Positions 25,801 through 38,607 of a DNA stretch of 64,000 nt are shown piece by piece. Each line of letters starts with the position of its first letter. The first letter of the stretch is position 1. A model generated the notes under the pieces. The model saw only the letters and a list, made by a program, of their open reading frames with translations, did not search any database and was not told the DNA's origin. The stretch comes from Sclerotiophoma versabilis. Its lineage: Eukaryota > Ascomycota > Dothideomycetes > Pleosporales > Didymellaceae. The stretch covers positions 1 through 64,000 of the forward strand of contig JAAROD010000093.1 in assembly GCA_012274445.1 (NCBI GenBank), read 5' to 3'. The position numbers and the translations under genes are program-made.

Positions 25801-26700
25801 AATTATATAATCTACCTTTAGGCCTCTATATAGTAGTAGCTTATTTTCTTCTTTTAGAATAAACAGCTAAATATATAATTATAGATATATAGAAAGTATA
25901 GCTTATACTTCTTCTTTTATTATCTAGGTCTTAGGTTTTAAAGCCTTCTAGATATCTTATATACTAGTAGTAAAAACTTAAACTCTAGAGTCTTCTTTAT
26001 AGCTCTTTTATATATAGTACTAGAAAACTACTACTAATATAAAGTAGTAGTTTAGAAAGGTAAGTACTTTAGTACTTTATATAGTAACTTTATATTACTT
26101 TATCTATAGTAATCTTCTCTAGAAGTTAATAACTTCTCTAATATTTTCTAGCTAGGTCTTTTCTAAGATTATATTATACTTATATATTAATAGGCTAATA
26201 TAAGCTACTACTTATAGCTATTATATACCTTTAATATTAAGAGTAAATTTTATAATCTTAGAAATCTTACTTATCTAGTTATTTACTTCTTCTATCTTAA
26301 TAGGAGTAATTAGTATATATAGTAAGTTTATTCTTTATATAAACTATTTATTTACTAGGTAATAGGTATAGTAACTATTATTAATTATAGTAGTAGCTTA
26401 TATAGTTAAGTTAATAATTATATAAATTATTATAGGTTTTATTATAGCTAGTTAATAAAGTAAAGAATATATAGTTTATATAGGCTTTAGAACTTATTAA
26501 AGAGAACCTAGTATATAACTTTTAGCTAGGGCTAGTCTTTTCTCTTATCTTTAAAGGAAGACGTCTCTTTAGTAGGTTAGGCAGAAGCAACTCTAGAAGT
26601 TCTAGTAGTTACTTTCTACTTATCTATATACAAAGGTAAGCTAAAAGGTACTTTCTTCTTATAATTCTATACTATATAGCCTTTATTACTATACTTTAGG
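22900..26700 (-). pseudogene. Gypsy pol: protease, reverse transcriptase, RNase H, integrase
   Basis: The minus strand reads a Gypsy RT with the catalytic box IYLDNILIFTKEF near 25,295-25,335 (family YLDDIL, second Asp lost). This is followed by the thumb (LNKCKFN) and the RNase H signature (LKYFTKK-KLTR near 24,650, then RPRKENIQADALLKR near 24,540, family GKDNVLADALSR). The integrase side extends towards 22,900. The missing residues are Gln and Trp codons converted to stops. Ends are approximate. The gag part presumably occupies about 26,750-27,780. Confidence 0.85.
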
Positions 26701-27803
26701 TAGGTACCTATTATTCTTTTTTCCTAAAGTTCTTCTTCTATTTTCTAGTACTCTTTCTTCTTTATATAGGGCTAGTAAGCACCTACTATAGGCTACTAGT
26801 CTATTTTATTACTATTTCTTTATTAAGGTTTCTAGGGGATTAAGTTATATATTTAGGTAGAGTAGCTGTTACCTATAATTCTATCTACAGCCTTAAGGTT
26901 CTTCTAGGTTATTCTAGCACGCTGTATAAACTATTTATACGTCTTAAGTCTAGGTAGTTAATATCTAGCTTAGGCTCTTAACAGCTTACTATTTAAACTG
27001 TTCTTAAGATAGTTAATTCTCTAAGCGTAGCTTACTCTGTCTAAGGCTGCCTCTTATAGCTTTAGGTTAAACTTCTAAATGGATAGATTAAAGTTATTCT
27101 TACTTTATTTTATTATATATAAGTACTTAAGAGCTTTCTCCTAAGTAGTAAAGTTCTTAAGGAACTTATTAAGGTATGCCTAGGCCTTATTAAGTATTAG
27201 TAGAGTAGTGCTGTTTATAAGGCCTATTATTATTAGAGATAGAGTATTTAATACTTAACTAGTTATATAAGTAATTATATAGTTAACTTAGTCTTTCTTA
27301 GTAGAGTATACTAGCTAGTCTCTATATAGCTTAGCCTATACCTTTATCTTCTATTAGAGATATTATTTATATAATTCTTTATTAAACACTTCTATATTAG
27401 AAAGTCTAGGCTTTTTAGCCTATTAGATAGTATAATTTTAGTAGTTACTTAAAGAGGTAGGACTAAAAGAAAAGTTTTATCTGCTTCTTTCTAAGGTTTC
27501 TAGATAAGCGTTATTACTTAGTATTCCTTTAAGTTTATTTATTTAGAATTATAGCTACTTATATAGTTATCTCTCTTGCTTACTTACTAGTTTATCTAGG
27601 TTAGCTTTTAAGAATTATATTATTACCATTAGATTATCTACTAATAGGCTGCGTAATAGGTCTTACTATTACTTATATAGATACTATAATTATATCTACT
27701 ATTTATATATTAGCTAGCTGCTAGGTAGCTATTAATTATAAAGGTTGTCTCTTTTTATTATTATATACTTAGAGGGTTTAGTTGGTTTTAATCTTTCTGC
27801 TTA

Positions 27804-27990
27804 TATTAAGAGTTAAAGTAGCCTTCTAATAAGTATACATTTATTCTATACTATAGAAGTAGAAAGATAGAGAAGAAAGAAGGAATTATCTCTTCTTATA
27901 TAAGATATAGTAAGATACTAAGCTATACTCTATAATTATGTGTGTAGGTTTAGTATATAGTCTTATATACTTAGAGCTTAGCCTATTATA
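27804..27990 (-). repeat. 5' LTR of Gypsy element
   Basis: 187 bp copy of 21,261-21,447, with the TSD GGTAT immediately after it at 27,991-27,995. Confidence 0.92.
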
Positions 27991-27995
27991 GGTAT

Positions 27996-28342
27996 AGCCT
28001 TTATAAATAAGTATATTCTAAACTAGTTTATATAGAAATAAGGCTAAGAGAGCTATTAGTAACTCTTTTATAGTTATTAATAATTAGGTAATATACTCTA
28101 ATAGATAATAACTTTATTAAATACTTATACTTCTATTAGCCTTAGCCTTTAGTATTTAGGCTTTTAATTACTTTAGTATTATAAAGAGTATACTATAGAG
28201 AGATAGTATATAAGTACTAGTACTATTCTAAGTAGATCTAGTATACTTCTATAATAGGTAGTAACTAAAAGAACTTTACACCTATTAGTTTATAGCTAAT
28301 TTACTATACTTTCTAAGCCTTAGCTAATAGGTTAAGTAAGTA
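27996..28342. other. RIP-degraded flank, no gene
   Basis: Sequence between the Gypsy element and the tandem array, contiguous with 21,255 before the Gypsy insertion. No motif or frame could be recognised. Confidence 0.4.
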
Positions 28343-28622
28343 GATACTTTAGTAACTATAGTAACTAACTATAGATATAGTATCTCTCTAGTATATAACT
28401 AGAGAATAATAAGAGACAAAGTTACTAGTGTCTATTATATACTAAATAGTAACCTACTACTTAACCTATAAGATACTTTAGTAATAGTAGTAACTAACTA
28501 TAGCTATAATATTTCTATAGTATATAACTAGAGAATAATAAGAGATAGAGTTACTAGAATTTATTATATACTAAATAGTAACCTACTACTTAACCTATAT
28601 AATACTAAATAACTAACTATAA
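28343..28622 (+). repeat. Tandem repeat, 129-bp unit, two copies plus a partial
   Basis: Units at 28,343-28,471 and 28,472-28,600 start GATACTTTAGTAA and contain ACTAGAGAATAATAAGAGA and CTAAATAGTAACCTACTAC. A partial third unit ends at about 28,622. It lies just before a retroelement 5' end, where such arrays can act as promoter repeats. That role is inference. Confidence 0.8.
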
Positions 28623-28729
28623 CACCCTATTTCTCTACTATAAGTTTTTCTTTCTATAGTAGAGTTTTTCTAAAGCTTAATAGAAGGTTTAGTAGTTTAG
28701 AAAAAACCTTTAAAGAAAAGAAGAGCTAT

Positions 28730-28928
28730 TATTATAAGTATTCTACTCTAGATTAGAGATCTTTTAAATAGACTCTAAATTAAGCCTAAAGACCTTTAGG
28801 TACTCTATATATATAATATTCTAGAGCCTTAAGACTATTCTATTAAAAATTTATTTTATCTTATCTATTTACTTTTATTTTCTATTCTAACTTATTCTAC
28901 TTAATTAACTACCTATAGTAACCTTATA
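28730..28928 (+). repeat. Putative LTR (family F), 199 bp
   Basis: Shared with the reverse complement of 53,733-53,926. It starts TATTATAAGTA and ends AACCTTATA, which fit RIP-changed TG..CA. Similarity stops sharply at both ends. No target duplication was found, so it could instead be a shared 5' untranslated block. Confidence 0.55.
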
Positions 28929-30460
28929 CTAGGTAATAGAAAGAAGAGTACTAGTACTAGTAGAAATAGTAAAACTAGTAAGAGAATATATAAGTATATT
29001 AGTAGGCTCTATACTAGCGTTTCCTCTATAGATATCTGTAGATAATATTAAAAGTAGATAAATAGAGCCTAAGTACTTTAAACCTACTCTCTACTTAATT
29101 CTACCTAACCTATACCTATACTAGTAGGTACTTCTACTTAACCTCTATCTATAATAAAGGTACTCTAACCTAATCTATACCTATAGTTTATATAATTCTA
29201 ACCTAACCTTAATCTAATATTAGGTACCTTAAACCTATTTACTAGCCTAAACCTAGTTATAAGAAAAGTAAGGTTTAAGCTACTTAATAAAATACTAATA
29301 GTAGTTATTATAGTAGTTAAAGAAAACTCTAATTTTCTAAAGGTTTATAAGTTTACTGTTATTAGTAATATAATTTTAAAGTTTTCTAAGAACTTTATTA
29401 CTTTCTTACTACTAAAAACTAGCTTAATACTTTACTTTTTATAGGTTTAAGAAGCTTATAAGCTACTATATCTATAAATACTAAGTTAAAGAAGTTATCT
29501 TTATAGTAGTTTATTTACTTTTAAATAGAGTACTTTATAGTAGAGATATTAGTACTAATTTCTTCTATTTTTAGTATAGCTTTTTACTTATAGTTATTTC
29601 TTTCTTTTTATATTTTCTTTTAAATTATTCTTATTTCTCTATTAGTATTTTTAACTAGGCCTATTTCTATAGCCTTATTTATAAATAGGCTAACTAATTT
29701 TTATTAGTCTAGTTTTTTCTTATAATTAGTAACTAACCTATATCTAGTATTACTAGAGTTATTAGTATATTTCTTATTTAAAGTTATATTTACTTTTCTA
29801 CTTAGATCTACTACTTTCTTTTATAATTTAACCTATTTATTTATTTTTATAATAGTACTACCTTAGTTATATATTAACTATAGTTTTAATACTACTCTTA
29901 GGTATTACTTATAAAGCTATTTTAGTATATCTTAGTCTCTTATTAACTATATACTATTTCTTTAAGCTAGTTTCTTCTAATAATACTTTCTTAGTTACTT
30001 ACTAACTATAGTTTTAATACTACTCTTAGGTATTACTTATAAACTCTTTTAGTATACCTTAGTTTTTAATTTACTATCTACTATTTACCTTACTATATAC
30101 TATACTATACTTTCTAGTTAAGTTACTATTTATTCTATAAGTAAAGTTCTTAGTATTCTATTAATATATATTATAAAGTATACTAGCTTAGTATCTAGTA
30201 TGTATTAGATAAGGCTTAGGTTAGTAGAAGAGAAGGTAATAAGCTAGGTAAAGTAATAATTTAATATAACTATAATTATAAATTCTAAGTAACTTCTCTT
30301 TTTTTTTATAAAGTAACGTAATTATATTATTATAAGGTAGTAGAGATTCTTTCTTCTCTAATACCTATTTTCTATTCTGTTTTATATTAATTAGGTGTAC
30401 TATACCTTACCTAATTAGAGTTTACTAGGTAGTACTTAGTAACCTTTAATTAGTTAACAC
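28929..30460 (+). pseudogene. Retroelement gag-like remnant
   Basis: Plus-strand reading after the putative LTR gives an N-terminal stretch (VGSILAFPL, IPVDNTKS), then a Pro/Tyr-rich and hydrophobic region with many RIP stops. No RT motif occurs before the composition changes near 30,460-30,650, so this is at most the 5' part of an element. I could not place it in a named gag family. Confidence 0.4.
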
Positions 30461-30710
30461 TCTATGTAATAGTATACTATATATTAATATATACTTTACC
30501 TAGGTAGATAGAAAAGAATAGATAGAATATATTATATATTATAATATCTCTTCTTTATTAGTAGTATCTTTATATTACATAAACTTAAGCTATTTAAATC
30601 TAAAAATATAAAGTGTATTTAGCATAGTAATAAAAAAAGGGTATACAATTTTTAAATTAATTTTAATCTAGTCTAATTTAACCTACTCTAATCTAATAAG
30701 TTACTTGCTT
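30461..30710. other. Boundary between transposon block and gene cluster
   Basis: No gene is visible. The base composition changes here: CA/TG and GC dinucleotides reappear to the right, so the RIP load is lower in the cluster than in the transposons. Confidence 0.5.
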
Positions 30711-33700
30711 TCTTTGCATAATATAGGAGACATAAAAACTTTACTACTAGACTAGGTTACCTTAACACTAGGCAGTATACCTAAAGCAATAGCCTTTTTC
30801 ATCTACTATATTATTAGTAGAACATTAATATTAGTGCTAAGCTTTTCCTTATACATGCCTATAAGGTTTAACAGTAAGTACTAGTTTTTACTAATATAAT
30901 TGTGCACAGTAAAGAATTTACAGGAATTATAAGCATACGCTGTAGCTAGATATTTAGGTATAATATTATTAACTTTAATAATATTAAGCTCTTCTTACTA
31001 CTACTTAGGATCTAGTACTAGTACAGCGCGCATCTTAGTGTAGTATTTATCTAGCGCTACTAAGAGAATTTCTTTAAGCACGTTAGGTCCTATAATATTA
31101 GGGAAGTGGTACATAATACCTAGAACCCCCTCTGCTTGCTCTAGCAGTATCTTGCCTACCTATTTACTAGTAGTATACCTAATAGCGTTCTTTATTAATA
31201 ACTTAGCATTAGCTAGCAGCTAGAAGCTAGACAGCAGCACTTTACCTAGCTTAATAGTATCTCTTTATAGTATAGCTACTAATAAAGAAGATATAAAGTG
31301 TATAGAGACATAGCATAGTATAGCTATAGTAAGTAGGGTCTGTGTTAAGACAACATTTACTGTCTATATCTGTTTATATAATTTAAGATAGGTAATATCA
31401 GCCTCTACGTAGATTATTAAGTTAGCTGTCTAAGTAAGGTGTTTAAAGTTATTAGTTAAGAGACCTAGTAGCAGCTTAGCTAGGTTACTGTTATATTAAT
31501 AAATCTTTATATCTTTAACATGCAAAGAATATAAGTAAAGGTAATAACAGTGCACCTCTGCAGTCTTAGAATCTGCTATAAGGTTGCGTAGTATGTGCGT
31601 GCCTAAAAATCCTATATATTCTATAAGCACAATACAGCGCACACTGCTCTAAGGCACATCCTTAACTAAATTAGTACCTGCTAGAATAAGAGCAGGAATG
31701 CTATTAATAAGTCTAGCTACTTTCTTCTTCTAATCTATTTTAGAGTCTTTATTAGGAGCTGTCTATGTTTCTGCCTGTAACTCTCTATAAAGTTTTTGCT
31801 ATTCTACTAGAGTATTCTTATATACTTATAATAGAGTATAGTTAGTTAATATAAGTTTTAGAACAGGCACGTTAACTCCTAGCTCTTTTAGAAACTACTT
31901 GCAAATACAGACTAAAATAAGCAAGTCTACTCTATAATTAGCTATTACTGTGTTAGTATTTATCTAGGCAGAGTTAAGCTAGAGTATATTACTAAGGGCC
32001 TGCAAAAAGCCCTTTACTAAGATTGCTAGACCTTTCTTTAGATCCTTAGTTACTGCTAGCTAAATCCTAATCTTAATATTCCCCTTAGCTTATTCCTAAC
32101 TGCTGCCCTCTTCTTATGCACCTTCTTACTTAAGGTAGCCTAACAGCTGCATATTATTATACTATAGCTTAGTAAACCTCTTCTTTATACTAGTAATAAG
32201 CTTAGATAGCTAGCCTAAGCTAGGTTATCTATATTTAATAGCCTTAGTTAGTATATTATATAGATCTGTCTCTGCTTATTAATCTAGCTGTAGCAAGAGA
32301 GACTTCTTAATAGTAGCTTAATATTTTATATCTAAATAGAAAATGTAGCCTAAGCCTATTAGAAACCTAATAATAATAACAGAGCCTGCTAGTCTATAAA
32401 CCTACTAATATTGCATAAGGCTTACTATATAATAATTTACTATACTATAAGCAGACTAGCTAATATTTCTAATAATAGATATTGCAGATAAAAGTATTAT
32501 AAAGAAGTCTAACGCCTTATCTTTACTAAAGAGCTTATTAAGGTTGCGAGTTCCTAGAATCTTTAGCGCTAGCACTGCCTTAAAGTCTTTCTAGGACGTG
32601 TTAATAAAGAGGCAGTCCTAAAGTACTATTACTCTATTAATAATCCCTCTAATGCACAGTATAGTAGACTTAATCTAGTTATATACTGCTCTTAAGCCTT
32701 CTTTATTTATAATATCTACTAATACTACTTATAATACAGCTTTCTTTTGCAACATAAATTTAAACACTCTAGCTAGGATATTAGGATTCTAGCTAGTTAA
32801 CATAACATTTTAAGCTCTATTATCTACTATCTATTAGGTAATAGAGATTCTAAGGTCTCCTGTTATGCTAAAAAGAATATATGTTCTGTCTGCAGCAAAT
32901 GTCCCCTTATACTTAACAGAACTAGTAATAGTAGTAACTTTATTAGTAATTTCTTATTCTGTTATTTCTATAGTTGTATCCGGGTTTTTTGCTATAGATA
33001 GGTAATTTATACTGTCTAGAGGCAGAACTCTAGGTATATAGAAGGCACTACCTCTAAGTATAAGATAGGGTTTATAAGTCTAGATAATCTTACTTGGATT
33101 AGGCTAGCTTATTTTAGTAAGTCTAAGAAGAAGAGTTACTAACAGAGATAGCTTAAGTAATGCTAGTTTGTTAATATTAAGAAATTAAAGCTACAAATTA
33201 CTACGTTCAGCTAACAGCGTGCAACCTAACCCTACTATTATATTAGCTAGTAGATTATTACCTAAAGCCGCGCCTAAGGTTACCTATAGAATAGTACTAG
33301 CGTTACAGAAGACAGTCTGTATAGCTTTAAATCTAGTCTTAGTTATTTTACTAAAAACAGGAGTATCTAGGTTATAAAGGTAGAGCATAACTGCTCTAAC
33401 AGGACACTTAATATTCTTAAGGCCTCTAAGATTATACTAGGAAACACTCTTGTTAGAAGTAAGGAGTGCCTGTAATTTAGATATAAGTTCTGTTACTATA
33501 TTACTAATAATAAGAACATAGCTAATTAGTTAGCCTGCTAGATATAAAGCAATAGAAAGCAGCTCCTAAAGCGCCTAGAAGGTTTTATTAGTTACCTAGG
33601 ATATAATAACAGAACAGAATAAAGAGGTTAAGCTTGTGTTAACACCTAAAAAACTAGTTTTCTTAAGTAACTTATCCTATTTATTAAGGCTAAGTGTTAG

Positions 33701-36700
33701 TTACTAAACGCAGCCTTTATTAATGCCTAGCTACTACCTAGAAAGCATGCCTATAATAAGTTATATAGAGAGATAGTTGGTTATAATCTCTAGTAATAAT
33801 AAGTATCTGCTAGGCTAAAGTAAATAGTAATAGTAGCTAAGTATATCTTATAAGCTTTAAGTTGCATACAGGGTATTTAAGGCTATAACTATATTAAATA
33901 CCCCCTCTTTAAATTCTTAGTCTACTAGATCTTTTTTAATATTTAGTATCTTAAACAATAGTTTACTAGTATATTAGCTGAACTTTTTCTTTATAGGCTT
34001 AAAAAAGCCGGCTAAAATGTCTGTATATATATATAATGCGAATTAGTTACCTATAGCTAAGAACATAGCGCAGGTAGTACTACCTATTCTAGCTCTAACC
34101 TTAAGGATCTTTATACGCGGATATTAGTGCATAAGCTACTTAACTAAGAGCTTAAAATTAAGGTTACTATTAGAAAAGCCAACTCCCTCTATATATAAGC
34201 AGTTAAGTATATTATCTTTTAAAAGAACCTAAAGGGCAGGCATAGTTCTATAAGCAATTAGTACTAAGTTTCTACTTATAGTATATAGAATATGCATATT
34301 ATTATTTTCTGCTGTAATATATAGAGCACTCTATTGCTCTATATCTTCTAGTGTGTTATTTACCTACTCTAGCTCAATATTAGGAACACTGCCTACTTTA
34401 ATCTAGGGAAATAAATAGTCCCTAACCTACTTTATTATATACTGCCAATATTTATTTATAAGTAATAGCTTAGAAGGCTTAATCTAACTGTAAAGCCTTT
34501 ATAGGTAGAAATAAGCTATATAAACTAGAAGCTTCTATAACTTCTTATTCTCTAAAGAGAACTTTGTCTTAAGACTAGGCTTAATTCCGGAAGCTACATC
34601 CTGTATTTACGTTTTGCTTGCATAGAGCTATTAGTCTCAGCCCTAATTTAAGGCAGTCTAGCAGACTCTGCGTATTTAAACTTGAATTTCTATATTACTT
34701 GCGTTAAAAAGGTCTACATTACCTATAAGTCCCTTTTCTTCTAATAACACTAGAGTGCTGTTTGCTATAAGGGGACCTTAGGAGGCAGCTGTTATGTTAA
34801 TACGGACATAATTAATACCTATAGGCAGATATACTGTTCTAAGTCTTCTATCTTCTAGGTATAAAAAGGTAGCTAGAATACCTTAAATAGTAGTATTAAG
34901 GATTGTAGAGTGCACACACGCATGTATTAAACTAGATTTAAGAGAAGCTAGAATAGATACTACAGTATAGTTAAGGTAGTAATCTACTAAGCTAGCTCTA
35001 AAAGGGTTGGAATAGTTATAACCTACTTTAAACAGATAGGAGTAGAATTGTTTTATATCTAAAGTGTTTATAGGAAGCAAAGGCTTCTTCTAGGTAGGTA
35101 GGGCGTCTTTATAGGAAGAGCCTAGTAAGAGCTGTATACTACTACTAAAGTGTGCAGTAAGCCTATTAACAGAGCTGTCTAGCCTAGTATTATTAATCTC
35201 CCTACTATAATAGGCTATATTAGTAGTAATATAGCTATTAGTCTAACTTATAACACAAATTATAAAGAGAACTTCTAGACCTAAAGAATCTTCCTGCATA
35301 CTTATAGTGCGTACAATCTTAATATTATATAGCTTAATAATCTATAGTATTTTTTAGTTATCTATAAGGCGCACAGCAGCCTTATATACTATTATTACAT
35401 AGCATGTTACTAGAAAAAGGACCTTACTCTGTATTGTATAGCTATTAACCTATAGGAGCTTGCTTAGCTTAAAGACCTAGCGCTAGTAAACCTCCTGCCT
35501 ATTCTATTTACCTAGCGTAGTTAGACAACTAAGCAGCTTATATAGAGGTAGTGCACTATAGAAGAGGCAGAATACTCTTAACTTATACTAGTTAAGGCTA
35601 TTATAATCCTAGAGATAAGTTAGTAAGCCCTTAAGAATATTAGGTGTCTTAGGGCTAGCTAGCAGCAGGGCCTATTGCATATAATTAAAGGTAATTAGAG
35701 GGTGTAATAACGGAAATGCAGTCTATATAAGTTCTAAGCTATTAGTAAAGGCTTTAACTATACTCTGTCCGCGTTTAAGGACTCTAGAATATAGAAGGTT
35801 TAGACTGGTTAAGGACTTAATAACCTTAGAGCTTAGTCCCTTAAGAGCTAGGTACAGTCCTACCTTAAGTGCTAAATCTAAGACTAAGGATTCTTCTAAA
35901 ACTGCTCTACTTACTACTTAGGAAAATTATACTATATTAGTTAGGTTATTAACCTAGTACCATCCCTTAAGCAGTTTTAAGCCTTCCTTACTATTAAAGG
36001 AGTAACTATAACTACTAGATCTCTAAACACTAGAGTACTACTTATACTTTCTAGGCCCTGCTAGAGCCTTAACTCTATATTTGCGTAATAACTTAAGGTA
36101 AGGTCTAGTATATAGCAGCATATAATAGAAATAATATACTATATTTACTACTAGCATGCAGGCAAAGATTTTATCTTTATCTAATTACTTCTTAGCCTTA
36201 TTAATAAGATTAGAATCCCCTATAAGCGTGCAGCTAGTTAGAGAGTTACTAGCAGTAACCTTAAGTTCTGCACTAAATTAGCTGTAGAATGCTATTGCTA
36301 ATTCTAAACTTATGCCTATAGCTATTATCTTGCTGCGCTTTCCATCCAATCCGTGCGCTAGGATAGAATAGAATCCTCTATAGTAGGCAATATGTATAGC
36401 ATTATAAGTATTAAAGTAACCTACTATATAGGTAGTAGTAATTTCTCTAGATAAGTGCCTAATAACAGCTATAAATTCAACACTAGCTGCGTAGAGAATA
36501 TTAACTAGAGTAATTTAAAAGGTAGTGCAAATTAGCTATAAGATAGTAGCTATGCTAACGCAGGACGTCTCCTTAGGCATAATAAGTTTATTAATTAGAG
36601 TCTAGTTAGGTTTATTACTATTAAGAAGCGTATTAAGGCTATACTATAGCTAGTCTATAGCTGTGCAAAACACAGATAATACCCTATAAAGCTTCTTGCC

Positions 36701-38607
36701 TATAGTAGCCTACTAAGCACCTTACCTAGTAAAAATACTAAGGATGTAAGGTAGTAGGGATTTTAGAATTACTAGAATTTACACAGTCTTTTTAAGTACT
36801 TCTATGCGCAATTCAAGCTTTTTAGCAAGCTATATAGCAGATATAGCAGAAAAGAAAGCCTAGAAAAGAAAGTTAGCCCTCTAGAACAGGGTATAGGTAA
36901 GTTAACTAAGGTCCGTATTAGGATGCTCTCTTAGGTAGCCAGCTAGCGCTGTAGCCTTTACTGCTAGCGCTTAAGCAGAGTTAGCAGCTAGAATAAGAAG
37001 TCTACTAGGATATAAGCTGGATGTATAGCAGTTATAGGCTCTATCCTAGCTCTTAATAATAGCGTGCGCATTAGTCCTACTAAAGCTAAAACTATTAACA
37101 CTTATATAATATAGCTTACTTTTAAGAAGAGTAGGCTATTAGGTTAAGGCTGTTAGGACGCAGAGCTGCCTATAGAACAGCTAAATTTTTAGGTTTAACT
37201 CTTTAAAATAGAGGTTGCTTAGAATCTAGCTGTGTTAAACTGCTAATAATGCTTTAAGCACTCTAGTAAGTCCAGCAGTGCCCTCTATATAACTAATTAC
37301 GGTTTTAATTAAACTAATAAAGAGGTAGCTATTATTCTAGCCTGGATTTCCTAGGAAGAAAGTGTTATATATAGCCTTTACCTTAATTACTAATAAATAT
37401 TAGCGTTACAGTCTATGTGCAATACAGAGTAATAACTTATAATTACCTGCTAGCGTGCTAGTGCTATAAGCCTTAAAATACTAAGAGTAATTACGTACTA
37501 GGTCCAGCCTGCACTTTATGTACATGTTCTAAATAAGTTAAGCTTATAACTCTGCGCTTAGTATTATAATACCTATATAACAGTTATTATAGTAAGTATT
37601 AGAAAGAGTATAATAAACTAACCTAGCGTTTAACTATTTAAGTTTATACTAGTTTCGTAAATAATGTACTTAATATAATTACTATCTATAATAGCTTAGC
37701 TAAGAGTTTTAAGAATAACAGAGGTAAATCTCTTACTATATATATATCTATTAGCAGAGGAATTCTATATATAAGATTGCCTATTAGGAGATAATATATT
37801 TAACTTGTATTACTTATTAGCCCTAACTATAACTATTTTCCTATTTAATAGTATAATATACATTTAAATAAGTAATAAAAAGCTTAGGACTAAGAATAAG
37901 ATTTGCACCTACTATAACTACTATATTTATTTCTCTACTTTAAAGGGAAAGAACTGCCTAGTGCAGAGCTATAAGCAAAGATAAACAAGCTGTATTGCAC
38001 GTAACTAAAGAGCCTCTCTAGTTAAAAAAGTATAATAGATAATTAGCTAGGATTGCTATTAAACTACTAGTTGCATAGTACTGTAGTAGGCTGTTAAGGC
38101 TATAAATTGCAACAGATTAGTAGTTAAAGCACGTTACTCCAATAAAAACGCTAGTTAATAATCCTTAAAGCTAAGAGATAGAATAGCCTACTAATTCTAC
38201 GCCCTTATAAACGGTCTTAAGAAGGTAACACTACTAAGAATCTATTACTTTAGCCTTCTTAGAGCTAATGTTAAAAAAATTATAGTTAAAGAGTTATAGT
38301 TTCTCTTATAAAAGATAGGTATACTTTGTATTTATACTCTATTAATAAATTAGTTAGAAACTAAGCTTAAATATGTAGTTCGGAATAGCTAGTAGTATTA
38401 TACTCTATAGTGCTAGCTGTTCTAGTAATAGAACATTTTAGAATTAAACTAACTATGCAGAATTTCTTACATAATATCTTGTAGGTCTTTAAGAAGCCTC
38501 TAAAGTTTTAAAAGAGAATTAGTACCCCCTAGAAAATAACAGGAGCTTCCTACTATTATAATAGGCTCCTAAAGTAGTCTAATATTAGTGTTAAAGTAGC
38601 TTCCTAT
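30711..38607 (-). pseudogene. Reducing polyketide synthase, KS-AT-DH-MT-KR-ACP-R, RIP-inactivated
   Basis: Iterative type I PKS remnant of 7.9 kb. The original ATG is probably the ATA at 38,607, just before EPIIIVGSSCYFLGG. Minus-strand order: KS (38,560-36,950; active-site NTACLSL keeps Cys), AT (36,900-35,650; VIRHLSRE replaces GHSxGE, so the acyl Ser is lost), DH (35,500-34,650), C-methyltransferase (34,300-33,650; ILKVRARIGSTT for ILEVGAGTGG), KR (32,900-32,000; SITGDLRISIT), ACP (31,980-31,870; RVDLLI for GVDSLI, so the phosphopantetheine Ser is lost) and a thioester reductase R domain (31,650-30,711; IGFLGTHILR and YTTSK). There is no ER domain and no room for one. It ends LCKESK-stop. 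A probable intron lies at about 37,396-37,455. Domain order resembles betaenone-type synthases with a partner enoyl reductase, which is present at 49,120. Confidence 0.92.

Larger units (their letters stand above)
21261..27990 (-). mobile_element. Full-length Ty3/Gypsy LTR retrotransposon
   Basis: 6,730 bp with two 187-bp LTRs in direct orientation (21,261-21,447 and 27,804-27,990). It is flanked by the 5-bp duplication GGTAT (21,256-21,260 and 27,991-27,995). Minus-strand coding reads reverse transcriptase, RNase H and integrase in Gypsy order. The surrounding sequence can be rejoined across it. Like all elements here it is dead, with RIP stops in every domain. Confidence 0.93.

Noticed and set aside
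28343..28622. CRISPR-like array
   Set aside because: Units are 129 bp, directly adjoining and without spacers, in a eukaryotic context.
1..30460. Centromere-like AT-rich region
   Set aside because: It directly adjoins the telomere, and the AT content is explained by RIPed transposons with defined TSDs.
34883..35080. 65-codon minus frame as a gene
   Set aside because: It is part of the PKS dehydratase domain, in frame with its neighbours.
34883..35500. Insecticidal Tc-toxin-like protein
   Set aside because: First considered for the hydrophobic frame, but the neighbouring methyltransferase, acyltransferase and ketosynthase motifs show it is the PKS dehydratase.
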